A stretch of DNA of 54,617 bases from Halorubrum sp. 48-1-W (GCF_003287355.1 NZ_QMIM01000014.1:1-54617); one strand, 5' to 3'; positions 1-8,028 are shown, counted from the first letter of the stretch. Notes: generated by a model from the letters alone, not told the origin. Numbers and translations: made by a program.

Positions 1-80
1 CCAGGAGCACTCCTGGCATTTGTACCCGGTGACGAACTCCGTGACGCTCGGCATGTACCCGACGTTGATGACGTCGCCGC
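1..80 (-). pseudogene. Truncated 3' fragment of the DUF5795-like zinc-ribbon gene (left repeat copy)
   Basis: These 80 bases match 3821-3900 at 79 of 80 positions (T at 65 against C at 3885). On the minus strand they encode the second half of the small zinc-ribbon protein, including the VGYMPSVTEFVTGYKCQEC stretch; the one difference changes Ser to Asn. Homology stops sharply at base 80, so the 5' half of the gene is missing. The fragment may continue left of base 1, where the original 3' end would be. It is best read as the disrupted partner of the intact gene at 3797-4024, left by insertion of the intervening DNA. Confidence 0.8.
1..80. repeat. 80-bp direct repeat, left copy
   Basis: This is the left member of the repeat pair (79 of 80 identical to 3821-3900). 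It opens with the perfect inverted repeat CCAGGAG-CA-CTCCTGG at 1-16. The window begins exactly on the first repeat base, which may reflect an assembly break at the repeat. Confidence 0.9.
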
Positions 81-162
81 TAGCCCCTGCCACTGGTTGC
101 CCGAGAGACAAAGAGTGTATCCTGAGTCAGTCAACGATAGGGTTTGGTTGAGGGGGGCGATT

Positions 163-1134
163 TCAGAGTTGAGTAAATAGCTGTTGGACGTCAACAATGT
201 CAACACTGCCATCACCGTTAAAATCGAAGGCCTCTGGATTGTTCTGGATAGTTTCATCATCGAGATTGGCAAATAGCGCTTGGACGTCAACGAGATCGAA
301 CCTGCCGTCACCGTTGATGTCCTCGTACAGACCGTCTCCGTCGGGGTCGGTTGGCGAATTTTCGAAGTTACCGATAGGTGAGAGACGCTCTTCTTGAACC
401 GTGAGGACGACTGTGGCGAGATCCGTTCCTGCGTTGTCCGAATGGACTCGCAGATCGACTGACTGACTGCCGGATCCGTCTCCGACGACGTGGAGGCTGA
501 ATTCAACTTTTTCAGAAGCACCCAGCGCGCCAATCGTGTGGCTCTCAGTATCAGGAGTAATCCCATTGGTAGATCCGATCCGTATATCAACACCATCGGC
601 GGTCGCCTCACCCACATTTGTGACCGTCGTCCTGATTGCGGTCTCTTCATCTACAGAGATCGATCGTCGATCGACTGAATCGACAGTAAGACGCACTGAC
701 GGCGGGATTTCGGATGTGTCAATCACTTTTTGCGTTGAGGAAGTCTTTTCTACAAGTCGCTTTTCTGCGTCCAACAATTCGTCAATAAGGGCCTGTGCGA
801 CATCAGTCACCGCCACAAGTCTCTCTTCAGCTACTAGCTCTTCATGTGTTTCGACTACCGTAGTTACCACTGTTAGCAATAGCGCCCGAAGGAACTGTGT
901 ACCACCGCCCAGCCCAGAAAACTCGTTCAGCTTTGAGGCCTCCTCTAACGATACACCCTCCTGTTTGACAGCAAGATACAGCGCCCGTGACTGCTGGATC
1001 CGTACGACCTCGTCTCCACGACGAGTTCGATATTTCTCCTCTAGCTCTGTCGCCGTCGAACGAGCCGATTCAAACTCTCCGTTCGACAACTCGGAAGAAA
1101 GTGTTTCTAGAAGGGTCTCGGGCGAGGTACTCAT
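163..1134 (-). CDS. Dockerin and CARDB-like domain protein, second gene of the inserted operon
   Basis: The product has 323 residues. Residues 1-140 are predicted mostly helical and charged. About 145-255 look like an Ig/CARDB-type beta domain (TVTNVGEATADGVDIRI). The C-terminus carries two calcium-binding loops, DINGDGRFDLVDV and DFNGDGSVDIVDV, which form a type I dockerin; dockerins usually dock onto cohesin domains. No signal peptide or transmembrane segment is visible, which is odd for a dockerin protein. Its ATG overlaps the stop of the upstream FG-GAP gene (ATGA), so the two are probably translationally coupled and may act together at the cell surface. Codon use is less GC-biased than in neighbours, suggesting acquisition by transfer. 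Its real partner and biological role are unknown. Confidence 0.85.
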   Translation of the reverse strand: MSTSPETLLETLSSELSNGEFESARSTATELEEKYRTRRGDEVVRIQQSRALYLAVKQEGVSLEEASKLNEFSGLGGGTQFLRALLLTVVTTVVETHEELVAEERLVAVTDVAQALIDELLDAEKRLVEKTSSTQKVIDTSEIPPSVRLTVDSVDRRSISVDEETAIRTTVTNVGEATADGVDIRIGSTNGITPDTESHTIGALGASEKVEFSLHVVGDGSGSQSVDLRVHSDNAGTDLATVVLTVQEERLSPIGNFENSPTDPDGDGLYEDINGDGRFDLVDVQALFANLDDETIQNNPEAFDFNGDGSVDIVDVQQLFTQL

Positions 1135-3599
1135 GCGAACTCACCCCATCGATCCTCTGTCGGATCAAGACCTTCCAGTACGCTATCAATATCTGGTACG
1201 AGAGTATCGATATCCGCAAGCGATATCGGATCTCCGCGTTGGATGCCAGCAATTCCCCAGGCGTGAGTCGTCATCATGAGACGGATCGAGAACTCTCCAA
1301 CATATTTTCCGATGATCTGAACTGTAGTTATAGCCAAGGACGCTTTTGGCAAGAGACCCAGCGAGACGAGGGTCACGGCATCCACCGTTGAAATGGCATC
1401 GCCATTGAGGATTCCATCAATGAGATCGAATACGTTCTCGAGAATTCCAGGAATGTCTATTCTTTCGTTCAGCTCAAAAAGGAACGTATCCGCCGTGGAG
1501 GCTATTTGATCAAGTAGCTCCTCGGCGTCGTCGTGTGCGTCCATCATCCCCTGTTTCGTTCCGTCGAGGCCCTGATTAACGAGGGATTCGGCTTTCAGCT
1601 CCTTGTTAAGGTAGTCCAAGCTACTTTCGACGTTAGCAAACGAATCAATGAGGGTAAACTCGGGTCCACTGCGGGGGACGAATCCACCTCCCGTTTCAAT
1701 GGTTTGCATGATGGTGAGGTTTGCTACAGTCGCCGAAACGCTATCCGAGATGAAGACAAAAAAGCTCTCGAAATCGTCGAATTCAGCATCGAGGATCCTG
1801 TCGTATCCCTCCTGAACGATAGAGTTGATCTCCGAGAGAGCTTCGCATTGCATCGCCTGGGAAAACGTGTAGCCAATCAGTTCCCCGATCGCCGTATCCA
1901 GTTTCTGACGAAGCATATCTGCGTTCGGAATGAGGTAGCCGAATCGGGAGTCCGCGACGACGTCGACGAGTGCGAGTTGGCTCAACGCTAGCGAAACTCC
2001 CAGATCGATCGAGAACCGTGTCGTATCGACGGCGATATTCGCCTCTTCTACGCCCTCTATCGCCGTCTCGTCGCTGGTGTTGATCAACAGATTGTGTGAG
2101 ATCTCTTCGCCAAGCCTGAGTCGTGTGGTGGCATCTTCTGCGACCTCATTGTGGATCTCACCGTCGTAGAGCGACTCCCTGTGTCCCGAAATGACCGATT
2201 TCACGTCTTCCAGCTCTGAGAGGTAGATAGCCACCTCATCGATATCCTCTGCCACACCGAGTTTCGACTTCACGGCTGTTTCAAACTCAGTGAAACCCCT
2301 GTCAAACACGTATGTCGAACCCACCTCCTCACCACTCGAGTCCGAGTCATCCGGAACCCCTACATAGGCAGCCTTCCCGTCAAGCGCAACCCAAGTGCTT
2401 GTCCTTTCGAGATCATCGCTATTGTCGACAACGAGTTTCGCTTGCTGTGTCCAGGTGTCATCTATCCGCCTAAAAACGTACGCTGCGCCCATTGCCTCGC
2501 CTCCAATACAGACACTGTCTCCATCCAGCGCAACCGACGCTCCGAATTGGTCACCGGTTACTAAATCGTCGTCGACGAGTTCTGCCTGCTGAGTCCACGT
2601 ACCGTCTGACCGTCTGAACACGTACGCCGAGCCTGCTTCCGAGTTATACCCCGCGGACCCTACCAGCGCAGTCCCATCGTCAAGAGCGACGGAGCTACCG
2701 AAACGGTCAAACCTCCTGTCGAGATAAGCCTCGTCGGTGACGAGTCTTTCCTGCTGTGTCCACACGCCGTCTGCCCGTCTGAATACGTACGCCGAGCCCA
2801 CTTCGGAATCGTACTCAACCGGAGCTCCGATAAGAGCGGTCTCACCATCTACTGCGACTGAGGTTCCGAACCATTCGGACTGAAAACCCTCTTCGTCGGA
2901 GACAAGCTTTGCCTGCCGTGTCCACGTACCATTCGATCGCTCAAACACGTACGCCGACCCCAATTCAGTATCACCCGAAACCGTGTCACGAGACGCTCCT
3001 ATCAGAGCGATCTCACTATCCAGCGAGACCGAGGTACCAAACTCGTCACCCTCATCACCGTCATCGGCGGTGAGCTTTGTCTGCCGTGTCCAGGTGTCAT
3101 CCGATCGTCTGAACACATACGCTGAGCCTGTTCCAGCCGGATCTCCAATAAGAGCAAATTCACCGTCCAGTGAGACCGACTCGCCGAACTGGGTACTACC
3201 ATCGCCGTCGTCACCAATAAGTTTCGCCTGCTGTGTCCAGACGCCATCTGAGCGTCTGAACACGTACGCTGAACCCTCTCCTGGTGCCCCTATCAAAACA
3301 GAGTCGGCCGTCAGTGCGACCGACTTTCCGAAAGAGTCACCGCTCTCACCATCATCGGCAAACAGCTTCGTCTGTTGTCTCCAGTCGCTCGTCGTCTGGG
3401 ATATGATCGACTGCTGTGTGGTGGCTGAGTTCCCGGTTTGGCTAGCTGTACCACCCACACCCTGTGCTGTCGATCCAACTGCACCGATCGTTCCCAGTAT
3501 TTGGAGAAGGCTACGACGTTGTAGCGCTTCAGACGATGCCCCCGTACTATCCGTTCGTACTTTCCCTGTGTTGATCCCCGAGTTGTCCTGCTCGCTCAT
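1131..3599 (-). CDS. Tat-exported FG-GAP beta-propeller protein with helical C-terminal region
   Basis: The product has 822 residues. A twin-arginine signal (QRRSLLQILG, residues 27-36) is followed by a short hydrophobic stretch, so the protein is probably exported folded. Residues about 70-440 hold seven repeats of the type W-x-Q-x-x-KL...FG-x-S-V-A-L-D...A-L-I-G...GSAYVF, matching an integrin-like seven-bladed propeller. Residues about 445-822 are mainly helical with some hydrophobic stretches and no recognised domain. No cohesin domain is evident. It is the first gene of a two-gene operon with the dockerin protein, inside the repeat-bounded insert. An adhesion or binding role at the cell surface is inferred from the propeller. 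A phage-tail or toxin role was considered, but nothing supports it directly. Confidence 0.88.
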   Translation of the reverse strand: MSEQDNSGINTGKVRTDSTGASSEALQRRSLLQILGTIGAVGSTAQGVGGTASQTGNSATTQQSIISQTTSDWRQQTKLFADDGESGDSFGKSVALTADSVLIGAPGEGSAYVFRRSDGVWTQQAKLIGDDGDGSTQFGESVSLDGEFALIGDPAGTGSAYVFRRSDDTWTRQTKLTADDGDEGDEFGTSVSLDSEIALIGASRDTVSGDTELGSAYVFERSNGTWTRQAKLVSDEEGFQSEWFGTSVAVDGETALIGAPVEYDSEVGSAYVFRRADGVWTQQERLVTDEAYLDRRFDRFGSSVALDDGTALVGSAGYNSEAGSAYVFRRSDGTWTQQAELVDDDLVTGDQFGASVALDGDSVCIGGEAMGAAYVFRRIDDTWTQQAKLVVDNSDDLERTSTWVALDGKAAYVGVPDDSDSSGEEVGSTYVFDRGFTEFETAVKSKLGVAEDIDEVAIYLSELEDVKSVISGHRESLYDGEIHNEVAEDATTRLRLGEEISHNLLINTSDETAIEGVEEANIAVDTTRFSIDLGVSLALSQLALVDVVADSRFGYLIPNADMLRQKLDTAIGELIGYTFSQAMQCEALSEINSIVQEGYDRILDAEFDDFESFFVFISDSVSATVANLTIMQTIETGGGFVPRSGPEFTLIDSFANVESSLDYLNKELKAESLVNQGLDGTKQGMMDAHDDAEELLDQIASTADTFLFELNERIDIPGILENVFDLIDGILNGDAISTVDAVTLVSLGLLPKASLAITTVQIIGKYVGEFSIRLMMTTHAWGIAGIQRGDPISLADIDTLVPDIDSVLEGLDPTEDRWGEFA

Positions 3600-3600
3600 A

Positions 3601-3611
3601 CGGAAATTCCG
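3601..3611. promoter_or_regulatory. Palindrome at the predicted transcription start of the FG-GAP/dockerin operon
   Basis: CGGAA-A-TTCCG is a perfect inverted repeat directly before the ATG at 3599. An AT-rich TATA-like block lies at about 3632-3643 on the upstream side, which would place the transcription start at about 3610, on the palindrome. An operator overlapping the start site is possible. Confidence 0.4.
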
Positions 3612-3796
3612 TATCTTTATTCTGTGGATCCTATATTGTTATACGGTCAACATTTTATCAGGACCATCAATATGTGTGTTTAATGATATTATACCAGCCG
3701 GTGGGAGCTATTATCATAACTCGGAGTTCGAAGCTAGGTCCGCGTGTAGTACTGTGTTCGCACCAGCAGAGAGCCCAAACCTGTCGGTATGAGGCC

Positions 3797-4024
3797 CTAT
3801 TCGTCCCGGTCTGTAGTTTTCCAGGAGCACTCCTGGCATTTGTACCCGGTGACGAACTCCGTGACGCTCGGCATGTACCCGACGCTGATGACGTCGCCGC
3901 CGCAGTCGGGACACTCGCGGTCGGCATCGGCGATGTCCTCGGCTTCGAGGACCGACTCCCCTTCGACCAGTTCCGCGAGCGTTTCCGGCGTCACCATCCG
4001 ACCCTGCACGACGCGATTTGACAT
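3797..4024 (-). CDS. Small zinc-ribbon protein, DUF5795-like
   Basis: The product has 75 residues and two CxxC pairs (CPDCG and CQEC) that should bind one zinc ion. It resembles the haloarchaeal DUF5795 family, which I recall lying next to DUF5794 genes, as here. A TATA-like box (TTTTAGG on the minus strand, about 4049-4055) sits about 28 nt before the ATG, supporting a leaderless transcript and this start. The second half is duplicated at 1-80. The C-terminal residues KTTDRDE after the repeat end at 3821 may be original or supplied by the insert. Function is unknown. Confidence 0.85.
   Translation of the reverse strand: MSNRVVQGRMVTPETLAELVEGESVLEAEDIADADRECPDCGGDVISVGYMPSVTEFVTGYKCQECSWKTTDRDE
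3821..3900. repeat. 80-bp direct repeat, right copy
   Basis: This is the right member of the repeat pair. It lies within the coding region of the intact DUF5795-like gene and begins with the same 16-bp inverted repeat (3821-3836). Confidence 0.9.
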
Positions 4025-4123
4025 ACCCGACCTATGCGACGGAGCTACCTAAAACCCGTCAAGCCGGTCGGGACCGCGCGGACGGATCGTGGCGAGACGA
4101 ACTGCCCGGTGACGCGATCCGTG

Positions 4124-5128
4124 TCACAGCCACGGCGCGCGGGAGTCGTCCTCGGTGAACGGGGTCGACGGCTCCTCGCCGTCCCCGTCGTCGCCGGTCG
4201 CGGTCACCGCCACGTCGTCGACGGGACCCCCGGGAGCGTCCGGCACGTCCAACGGCGGATCGGTCGGTTCCGGCTCCGTCGGATCGACGGCGTCCGCTCC
4301 GGAGCCGTCGTCGGGAGTACCCCCGTCGTCGACGTCCGCCGGATCGTCGCCCTCGTCGGTGTCGTCCGACGCGTCCGGAGCCCCGACGCCGTCGGCGTTC
4401 GGGTCGTACGCGAACAGCGCGGTGACGCCGAGCACCGCCAGCGCGATGGGCACCTCCGTCTGCATCAGGCCGAACGGCCGCAACAGGATGGGAAGCGCGA
4501 GCACGCCGAGCGCGACGGCCGACCCGAACCGGAACCGGTCGATGTCGACGCGGCCGCGCAGGTGCGGGGACATCAGTGCGACCGAGAGCGCGAAGCCGAC
4601 GCCGATGACAGCGGCGGCGGTGCCGTTCACGACGTACTCCGTCGACGTCTCGATCGCGAAGCCGGTCGGGTCGAAGCTCGCGACGAGCCCCAAGCCGATG
4701 ATGACCGCGGGGCTCGGGAGGTACTTGCCGAACTCGGCACTGGCGGTCTTCGCGGCGATGGACAGGATGACGAGCCCGGCGAACCGCTCGAAGATGGCGA
4801 GTTCCAGGAACCCGCGGAGGGTGGGCGCGAACGCCGCTTCGATGGCTGCGACCGGGACGATCACCGCGCCGATGAGCAGGATCGAGACCACCATCTCCCG
4901 GCGGGTGCCGTCCATCTCCGCGAGGATCACGGCGATCATCGCGGAGCCGCCGAAGATGAGGATCCCGGTCTCGACGACGCCCGCCGCCGATCCGAGCACG
5001 CCGGCGACGACGAGCGCAGGGAAGATGCCGTCGACGAGCGGCAACGCCATTACCGTCGCGAGTAGCTTCGTCGCGCCACCCACCTGCTGCTCTAAGCGGA
5101 GCGCGACGGGGTGACGTGAGACGCTCAT
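4124..5128 (-). CDS. DUF5794-like multi-pass membrane protein
   Basis: The product has 334 residues. The N-terminus (HPVALRLEQQVGGATKLLATV) is typical of haloarchaeal DUF5794 proteins. Residues about 20-240 contain seven or more hydrophobic membrane segments. Residues about 245-334 form a strongly acidic, Pro/Gly-rich tail with no predicted structure, expected to be cytoplasmic or surface exposed. Its ATG directly follows the TGA of the upstream 67-codon frame (TGA-ATG), and no AT-rich box lies about 28 nt before it, so it is probably transcribed from the promoter near 5360. The DUF5795-like gene lies just downstream on the same strand with its own TATA-like box. Biochemical role is unknown. 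Confidence 0.88.
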   Translation of the reverse strand: MSVSRHPVALRLEQQVGGATKLLATVMALPLVDGIFPALVVAGVLGSAAGVVETGILIFGGSAMIAVILAEMDGTRREMVVSILLIGAVIVPVAAIEAAFAPTLRGFLELAIFERFAGLVILSIAAKTASAEFGKYLPSPAVIIGLGLVASFDPTGFAIETSTEYVVNGTAAAVIGVGFALSVALMSPHLRGRVDIDRFRFGSAVALGVLALPILLRPFGLMQTEVPIALAVLGVTALFAYDPNADGVGAPDASDDTDEGDDPADVDDGGTPDDGSGADAVDPTEPEPTDPPLDVPDAPGGPVDDVAVTATGDDGDGEEPSTPFTEDDSRAPWL

Positions 5129-5332
5129 TCAGGGATGATGCCCGTGACCGTGGGGCACACGGCGGGAAGCGGGCGACCTCCGATGACCGATCCAGCCATC
5201 GGAGTCGGAGCCGACCTCGGTCCGACGAGTCCGTGTAAAGACGGTGTGCGTATTGCCGGCTGTAAAGGGCGTGCCGAGTTCGAGCGTCGGCTGGCCGGCG
5301 ATACGCACGTTCACGGGACTGTCGGAGTCCAT
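5129..5332 (-). CDS. Possible small protein (67 aa) upstream of the DUF5794 gene
   Basis: A 67-codon frame begins at an ATG 28 nt from a TATA-like GTTTAAC (5357-5363) and stops immediately before the DUF5794 start, so translation would be coupled. The first half (PVNVRIAGQPTLELGTPFTAGN) has reasonable haloarchaeal codon use. The second half is rich in Arg, His and Pro and resembles no family I know. It could be a genuine small protein, a leader whose translation controls the next gene, or an eroded gene. There is no zinc motif and no membrane segment. Confidence 0.4.
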   Translation of the reverse strand: MDSDSPVNVRIAGQPTLELGTPFTAGNTHTVFTRTRRTEVGSDSDGWIGHRRSPASRRVPHGHGHHP

Positions 5333-5668
5333 ACCCGTAGTACGTGTTGCGCGTGGGTTAAACGTTGTGTGAGGAACGATCGCACGACCCGGTCGTTTTG
5401 AAATCTATATTTATATATCCGGGTGAAGGATCGTAGGTGATCTCTCGTACTATTCGAAGATACGCCGGTAAACAGATACTATGAGGAGCGATCCAGATCA
5501 CGATTATCCGAACGCGGTCATCGACTCCACGGCGACCGCCGGTCGCCACCGGTGTCGCCGAACCGGATCCATCCACGATCCTGATCAACCAGACGCGATC
5601 GAATGTGAATTCACAGCACATCCGTGCTGACTCGCAACGTTTTTGATTCCGCTCTCACGACGGTTTAC
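5333..5668. other. Divergent intergenic region, DUF5794 operon / guaB
   Basis: This 336-bp stretch is AT-richer than its surroundings. It contains a long AT block at about 5402-5418 (ATATTTATATAT) usable on either strand, a GTTTAAC box at 5357-5363 for the minus-strand genes, and a weaker TTTTGA box at 5640-5646 about 26 nt before the guaB ATG. A 49-codon frame at 5481-5630 lacks haloarchaeal codon bias and is not called as a gene. Confidence 0.6.
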
Positions 5669-7156
5669 ATGGCGACAGATTCCGACCGGTTCTCGGCGAA
5701 ACTCGACGTACCGGAAGCACTGACGTTCGACGACGTACTGCTCCGTCCCATGGAGAGCCGCGTCGAACCCGACGACGCGGACCTCTCCTCCCGCGTCTCG
5801 AAGAACGTCGAACTGAACCTCCCGGTCCTCTCGGCGGCGATGGACACGGTCACCGAGAGCGACCTCGCGATCGCGATGGCCCGCGAGGGCGGTCTCGGCG
5901 TGCTCCACCGGAACATGACCGTCGAGGAGACGGCCGCGGAGGTCGAACGCGTCAAACGCGCCCACGAGCTCGTCATCCGCCGCGAGAACGTCGTCACGGT
6001 GTCGCCGGACGACACGGTACGGGAGGCCGACCGGCTGATGGAACACGAGGGCGTCTCCGGCGCGCCCGTCGTCGACGACGACGACGTCGTCCTCGGCATC
6101 ATCTCCGGAACGGACATCCGCCCGTACCTCGAGGTCGGCGAGGAGGACGCGGTCAGGGAGGCGATGACCGACGAGGTGATCACCGCCCCCGAGTCCGTCG
6201 ACGCCCGCGAGGCGCTCGAGTTGATGTACGACCACAAGATCGAGCGCGTCCCCGTCGTGGACGGCGGCGACCACCTGGTCGGGCTGGTGACGATGCAGGG
6301 CGTGCTACAGCGGCGCGAGCACGAACAGGCCACCCGCGACGAGGACGGTCGCCTGCTCGTCGGCGTGGCCGTCGGCCCCTTCGAGGAGGAGCGCGCCGTC
6401 GCCGCCGACGAGGCCGAGGCCGACGTGGTCTTCATCGACTGTGCGCACGCACACAACCTCAACGTGCTCGAATCCGCCGAGGCGATACAGGGGACCGTCG
6501 AGGCCGACGTCGTCGTCGGAAACGTCGGCACGCGGGAGGCCGCCGAGGCGGCCGTCGACTTCGCGGACGGGCTCAAGGTCGGCATCGGGCCGGGGTCGAT
6601 CTGTACCACTCGCGTCGTCAGCGGCGCGGGGATGCCACAGATCACCGCCGTCTCCGAGGTCGCGGACGTGGCGAGCGACCACGACGTGCCGGTCATCGCC
6701 GACGGTGGGATCCGCTACTCCGGCGACGCGATCAAGGCGATCGCCGCCGGGGCCGACGCGGTCATGCTCGGGTCGTACTTCGCCGGCACCGAGGAGGCCC
6801 CGGGACGCGTCATCACCATGCAGGGGAAGAAGTACAAACAGTACCGCGGGATGGGTTCCGTGGGGGCGATGAAGTCCGGCGGCGGCGATCGCTACCTCAA
6901 GGACGACGACGGCGACGAGGAGTTCGTCCCCGAGGGCGTCGAGGCGGCGACCCCGTACAAGGGAACCCTCGCCTCGGAGCTCCACCAGCTCACCGGCGGC
7001 ATGCGCTCCGGGATGGGGTACGTCGGGGCGAACACGATCCCGGAGGTCCACGAGACCGCCCGGTTCGTCCGCGTCTCCAGTGCCGGTCAGACGGAGGGCC
7101 ACCCACACGACGTGATGATCACCGACGAGGCGCCGAACTACAGCCCCACGGAGTGA
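5669..7156 (+). CDS. guaB: Inosine-5'-monophosphate dehydrogenase
   Basis: This enzyme oxidises IMP to XMP with NAD, the committed step of GMP synthesis in the cytoplasm. The product has 495 residues, normal for the family. The TIM-barrel core is interrupted at about residues 95-210 by two CBS domains. The catalytic loop GPGSICTTRVVSGAG has the active-site Cys at residue 312, and the flap includes KYKQYRGMGSVGAM. The ATG at 5669 is preferred over the in-frame ATG at 5624 because the protein then begins MATDSDRF directly before the conserved core and a TATA-like TTTTGA lies about 26 nt upstream. The gene stands alone. Confidence 0.95.
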   Translation: MATDSDRFSAKLDVPEALTFDDVLLRPMESRVEPDDADLSSRVSKNVELNLPVLSAAMDTVTESDLAIAMAREGGLGVLHRNMTVEETAAEVERVKRAHELVIRRENVVTVSPDDTVREADRLMEHEGVSGAPVVDDDDVVLGIISGTDIRPYLEVGEEDAVREAMTDEVITAPESVDAREALELMYDHKIERVPVVDGGDHLVGLVTMQGVLQRREHEQATRDEDGRLLVGVAVGPFEEERAVAADEAEADVVFIDCAHAHNLNVLESAEAIQGTVEADVVVGNVGTREAAEAAVDFADGLKVGIGPGSICTTRVVSGAGMPQITAVSEVADVASDHDVPVIADGGIRYSGDAIKAIAAGADAVMLGSYFAGTEEAPGRVITMQGKKYKQYRGMGSVGAMKSGGGDRYLKDDDGDEEFVPEGVEAATPYKGTLASELHQLTGGMRSGMGYVGANTIPEVHETARFVRVSSAGQTEGHPHDVMITDEAPNYSPTE

Positions 7157-7168
7157 GTACTCGGCGGA

Positions 7169-7247
7169 GTGTGTCCGCTCCCCGCTGACGTGTGGTGTGA
7201 CCGCTCCCCGTGGACGTGTTGTGTGACCGCTTCCCGCGCGTGTGTGG
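7169..7247. repeat. Three 26-bp tandem degenerate repeats
   Basis: The block CCGCTCCCC or CCGCTTCCC recurs at 7175, 7201 and 7227, each followed by a GACGTGT-like segment, giving a 26-bp period just downstream of guaB. The copies differ by a few bases. No gene or hairpin role is evident. Confidence 0.6.
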
Positions 7248-7296
7248 CGGGATCCCACGCGTTGGACTTAATGCCTACCTACCTCTGTACGGAGAC

Positions 7297-7948
7297 ATGG
7301 ACGCATCCGAGCTGTGTCGGGTGTTGCGTGACGCCGGCCTCTCCAGATACCGATCGCAGGCGTACACCGCGTTGCGCCAGTTCGATACGGCGAGCGCGAC
7401 TGAGCTCGCGGACGAAAGCGGCGTCCCCGCCGCGCGGATCGACGACGTCCTCCGGGACCTCGAGGAGAAGGGATACGTCGAGACGGACGACGGCGACACG
7501 CTTCGGACCCGTGCGTCGGAACCCGACACCATCCTCTCGGAGTTGAGACGGCGCGCGGAGGAGCTCCCCGAGGCCGCCGACGATTTCGAGACGCGCTGGG
7601 AGGCCCCGGGGTTAGAGCACCACCGTATCGACATCGTCACCCGGTTCGATACGGTCTTCGAGCACGCGCGTGAGGCCATCACCGGGGGCGAAACGGATAC
7701 AGGTGGCGGTGACGCCGGAGAACGTCGACGCGCTTCGAGAGTCGTTGGCGACCGCCCACGACGGGGCGATAGTGAAAGCCTCGATCCACACGGCGGACGG
7801 CAACGACGAGGCCCCGACGGAGTACGAGGGGGTCGCGACCGAGGTCCGTCACCGGATGCTTCCGACGCCCTTCGTCGCCATCGCGGACCGAACCGTCACG
7901 GGATACGACGGACCCGAAGAGACAGTTCTCGGTGGGGTCGACGCGTGA
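7297..7948 (+). pseudogene. TrmB-family transcriptional regulator with a frameshift
   Basis: The N-terminal frame from ATG 7297 gives a TrmB-type winged helix (MDASELCRVLRDAGLSRYR... then RIDDVLRDLEEKGYVE) and runs to about residue 129 (EHAREAIT). Similarity then moves to another frame, which continues KRIQVAVTPENVDALRESL and ends at 7948 as a normal effector-domain start. One surplus G in the run GGGGG at 7684-7688 explains the shift; removing it gives one continuous protein of about 217 residues. A TATA-like TTAAT lies about 27 nt before the ATG. Such proteins usually sense sugars or redox state. Whether the shift is real or a sequencing error cannot be told here. Confidence 0.8.
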
Positions 7949-8016
7949 CCGGGTCTGAACGTCCGGTACCCGTGCGCGTCCACGGTGGCCACGGTTCTCT
8001 GTCGGGATCGAAGAGG

Positions 8017-8028
8017 TATTTTAATATA
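8017..8028 (+). promoter_or_regulatory. TATA-like box of the HalX response regulator
   Basis: TATTTTAATATA stands out in GC-rich DNA and should start transcription near 8050, leaving a leader of about 30 nt before the ATG at 8081. This is longer than for most genes in the window. Confidence 0.6.

Larger units (their letters stand above)
1..3900. mobile_element. Candidate inserted cassette bounded by 80-bp direct repeats
   Basis: Direct repeats at 1-80 and 3821-3900 enclose about 3.74 kb of DNA that is visibly AT-richer and uses less GC-biased codons than the rest of the window. The cargo is a two-gene operon (FG-GAP propeller protein and dockerin protein). The right repeat lies in an intact gene and the left repeat is a truncated copy, the pattern left when an element inserts into a gene and restores one copy. 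No integrase, transposase or terminal inverted repeat is visible, so mobility is inferred and would have to be supplied in trans or be ancestral. Confidence 0.55.

Noticed and set aside
81-3820. Insertion sequence with a transposase
   Set aside because: Neither gene in the interval resembles a transposase or integrase, and the inner ends show no inverted repeats.
5481-5630. 49-codon frame between the DUF5794 operon and guaB
   Set aside because: Codon use lacks the GC-ending bias of the window, and no TATA-like box lies at the right distance.
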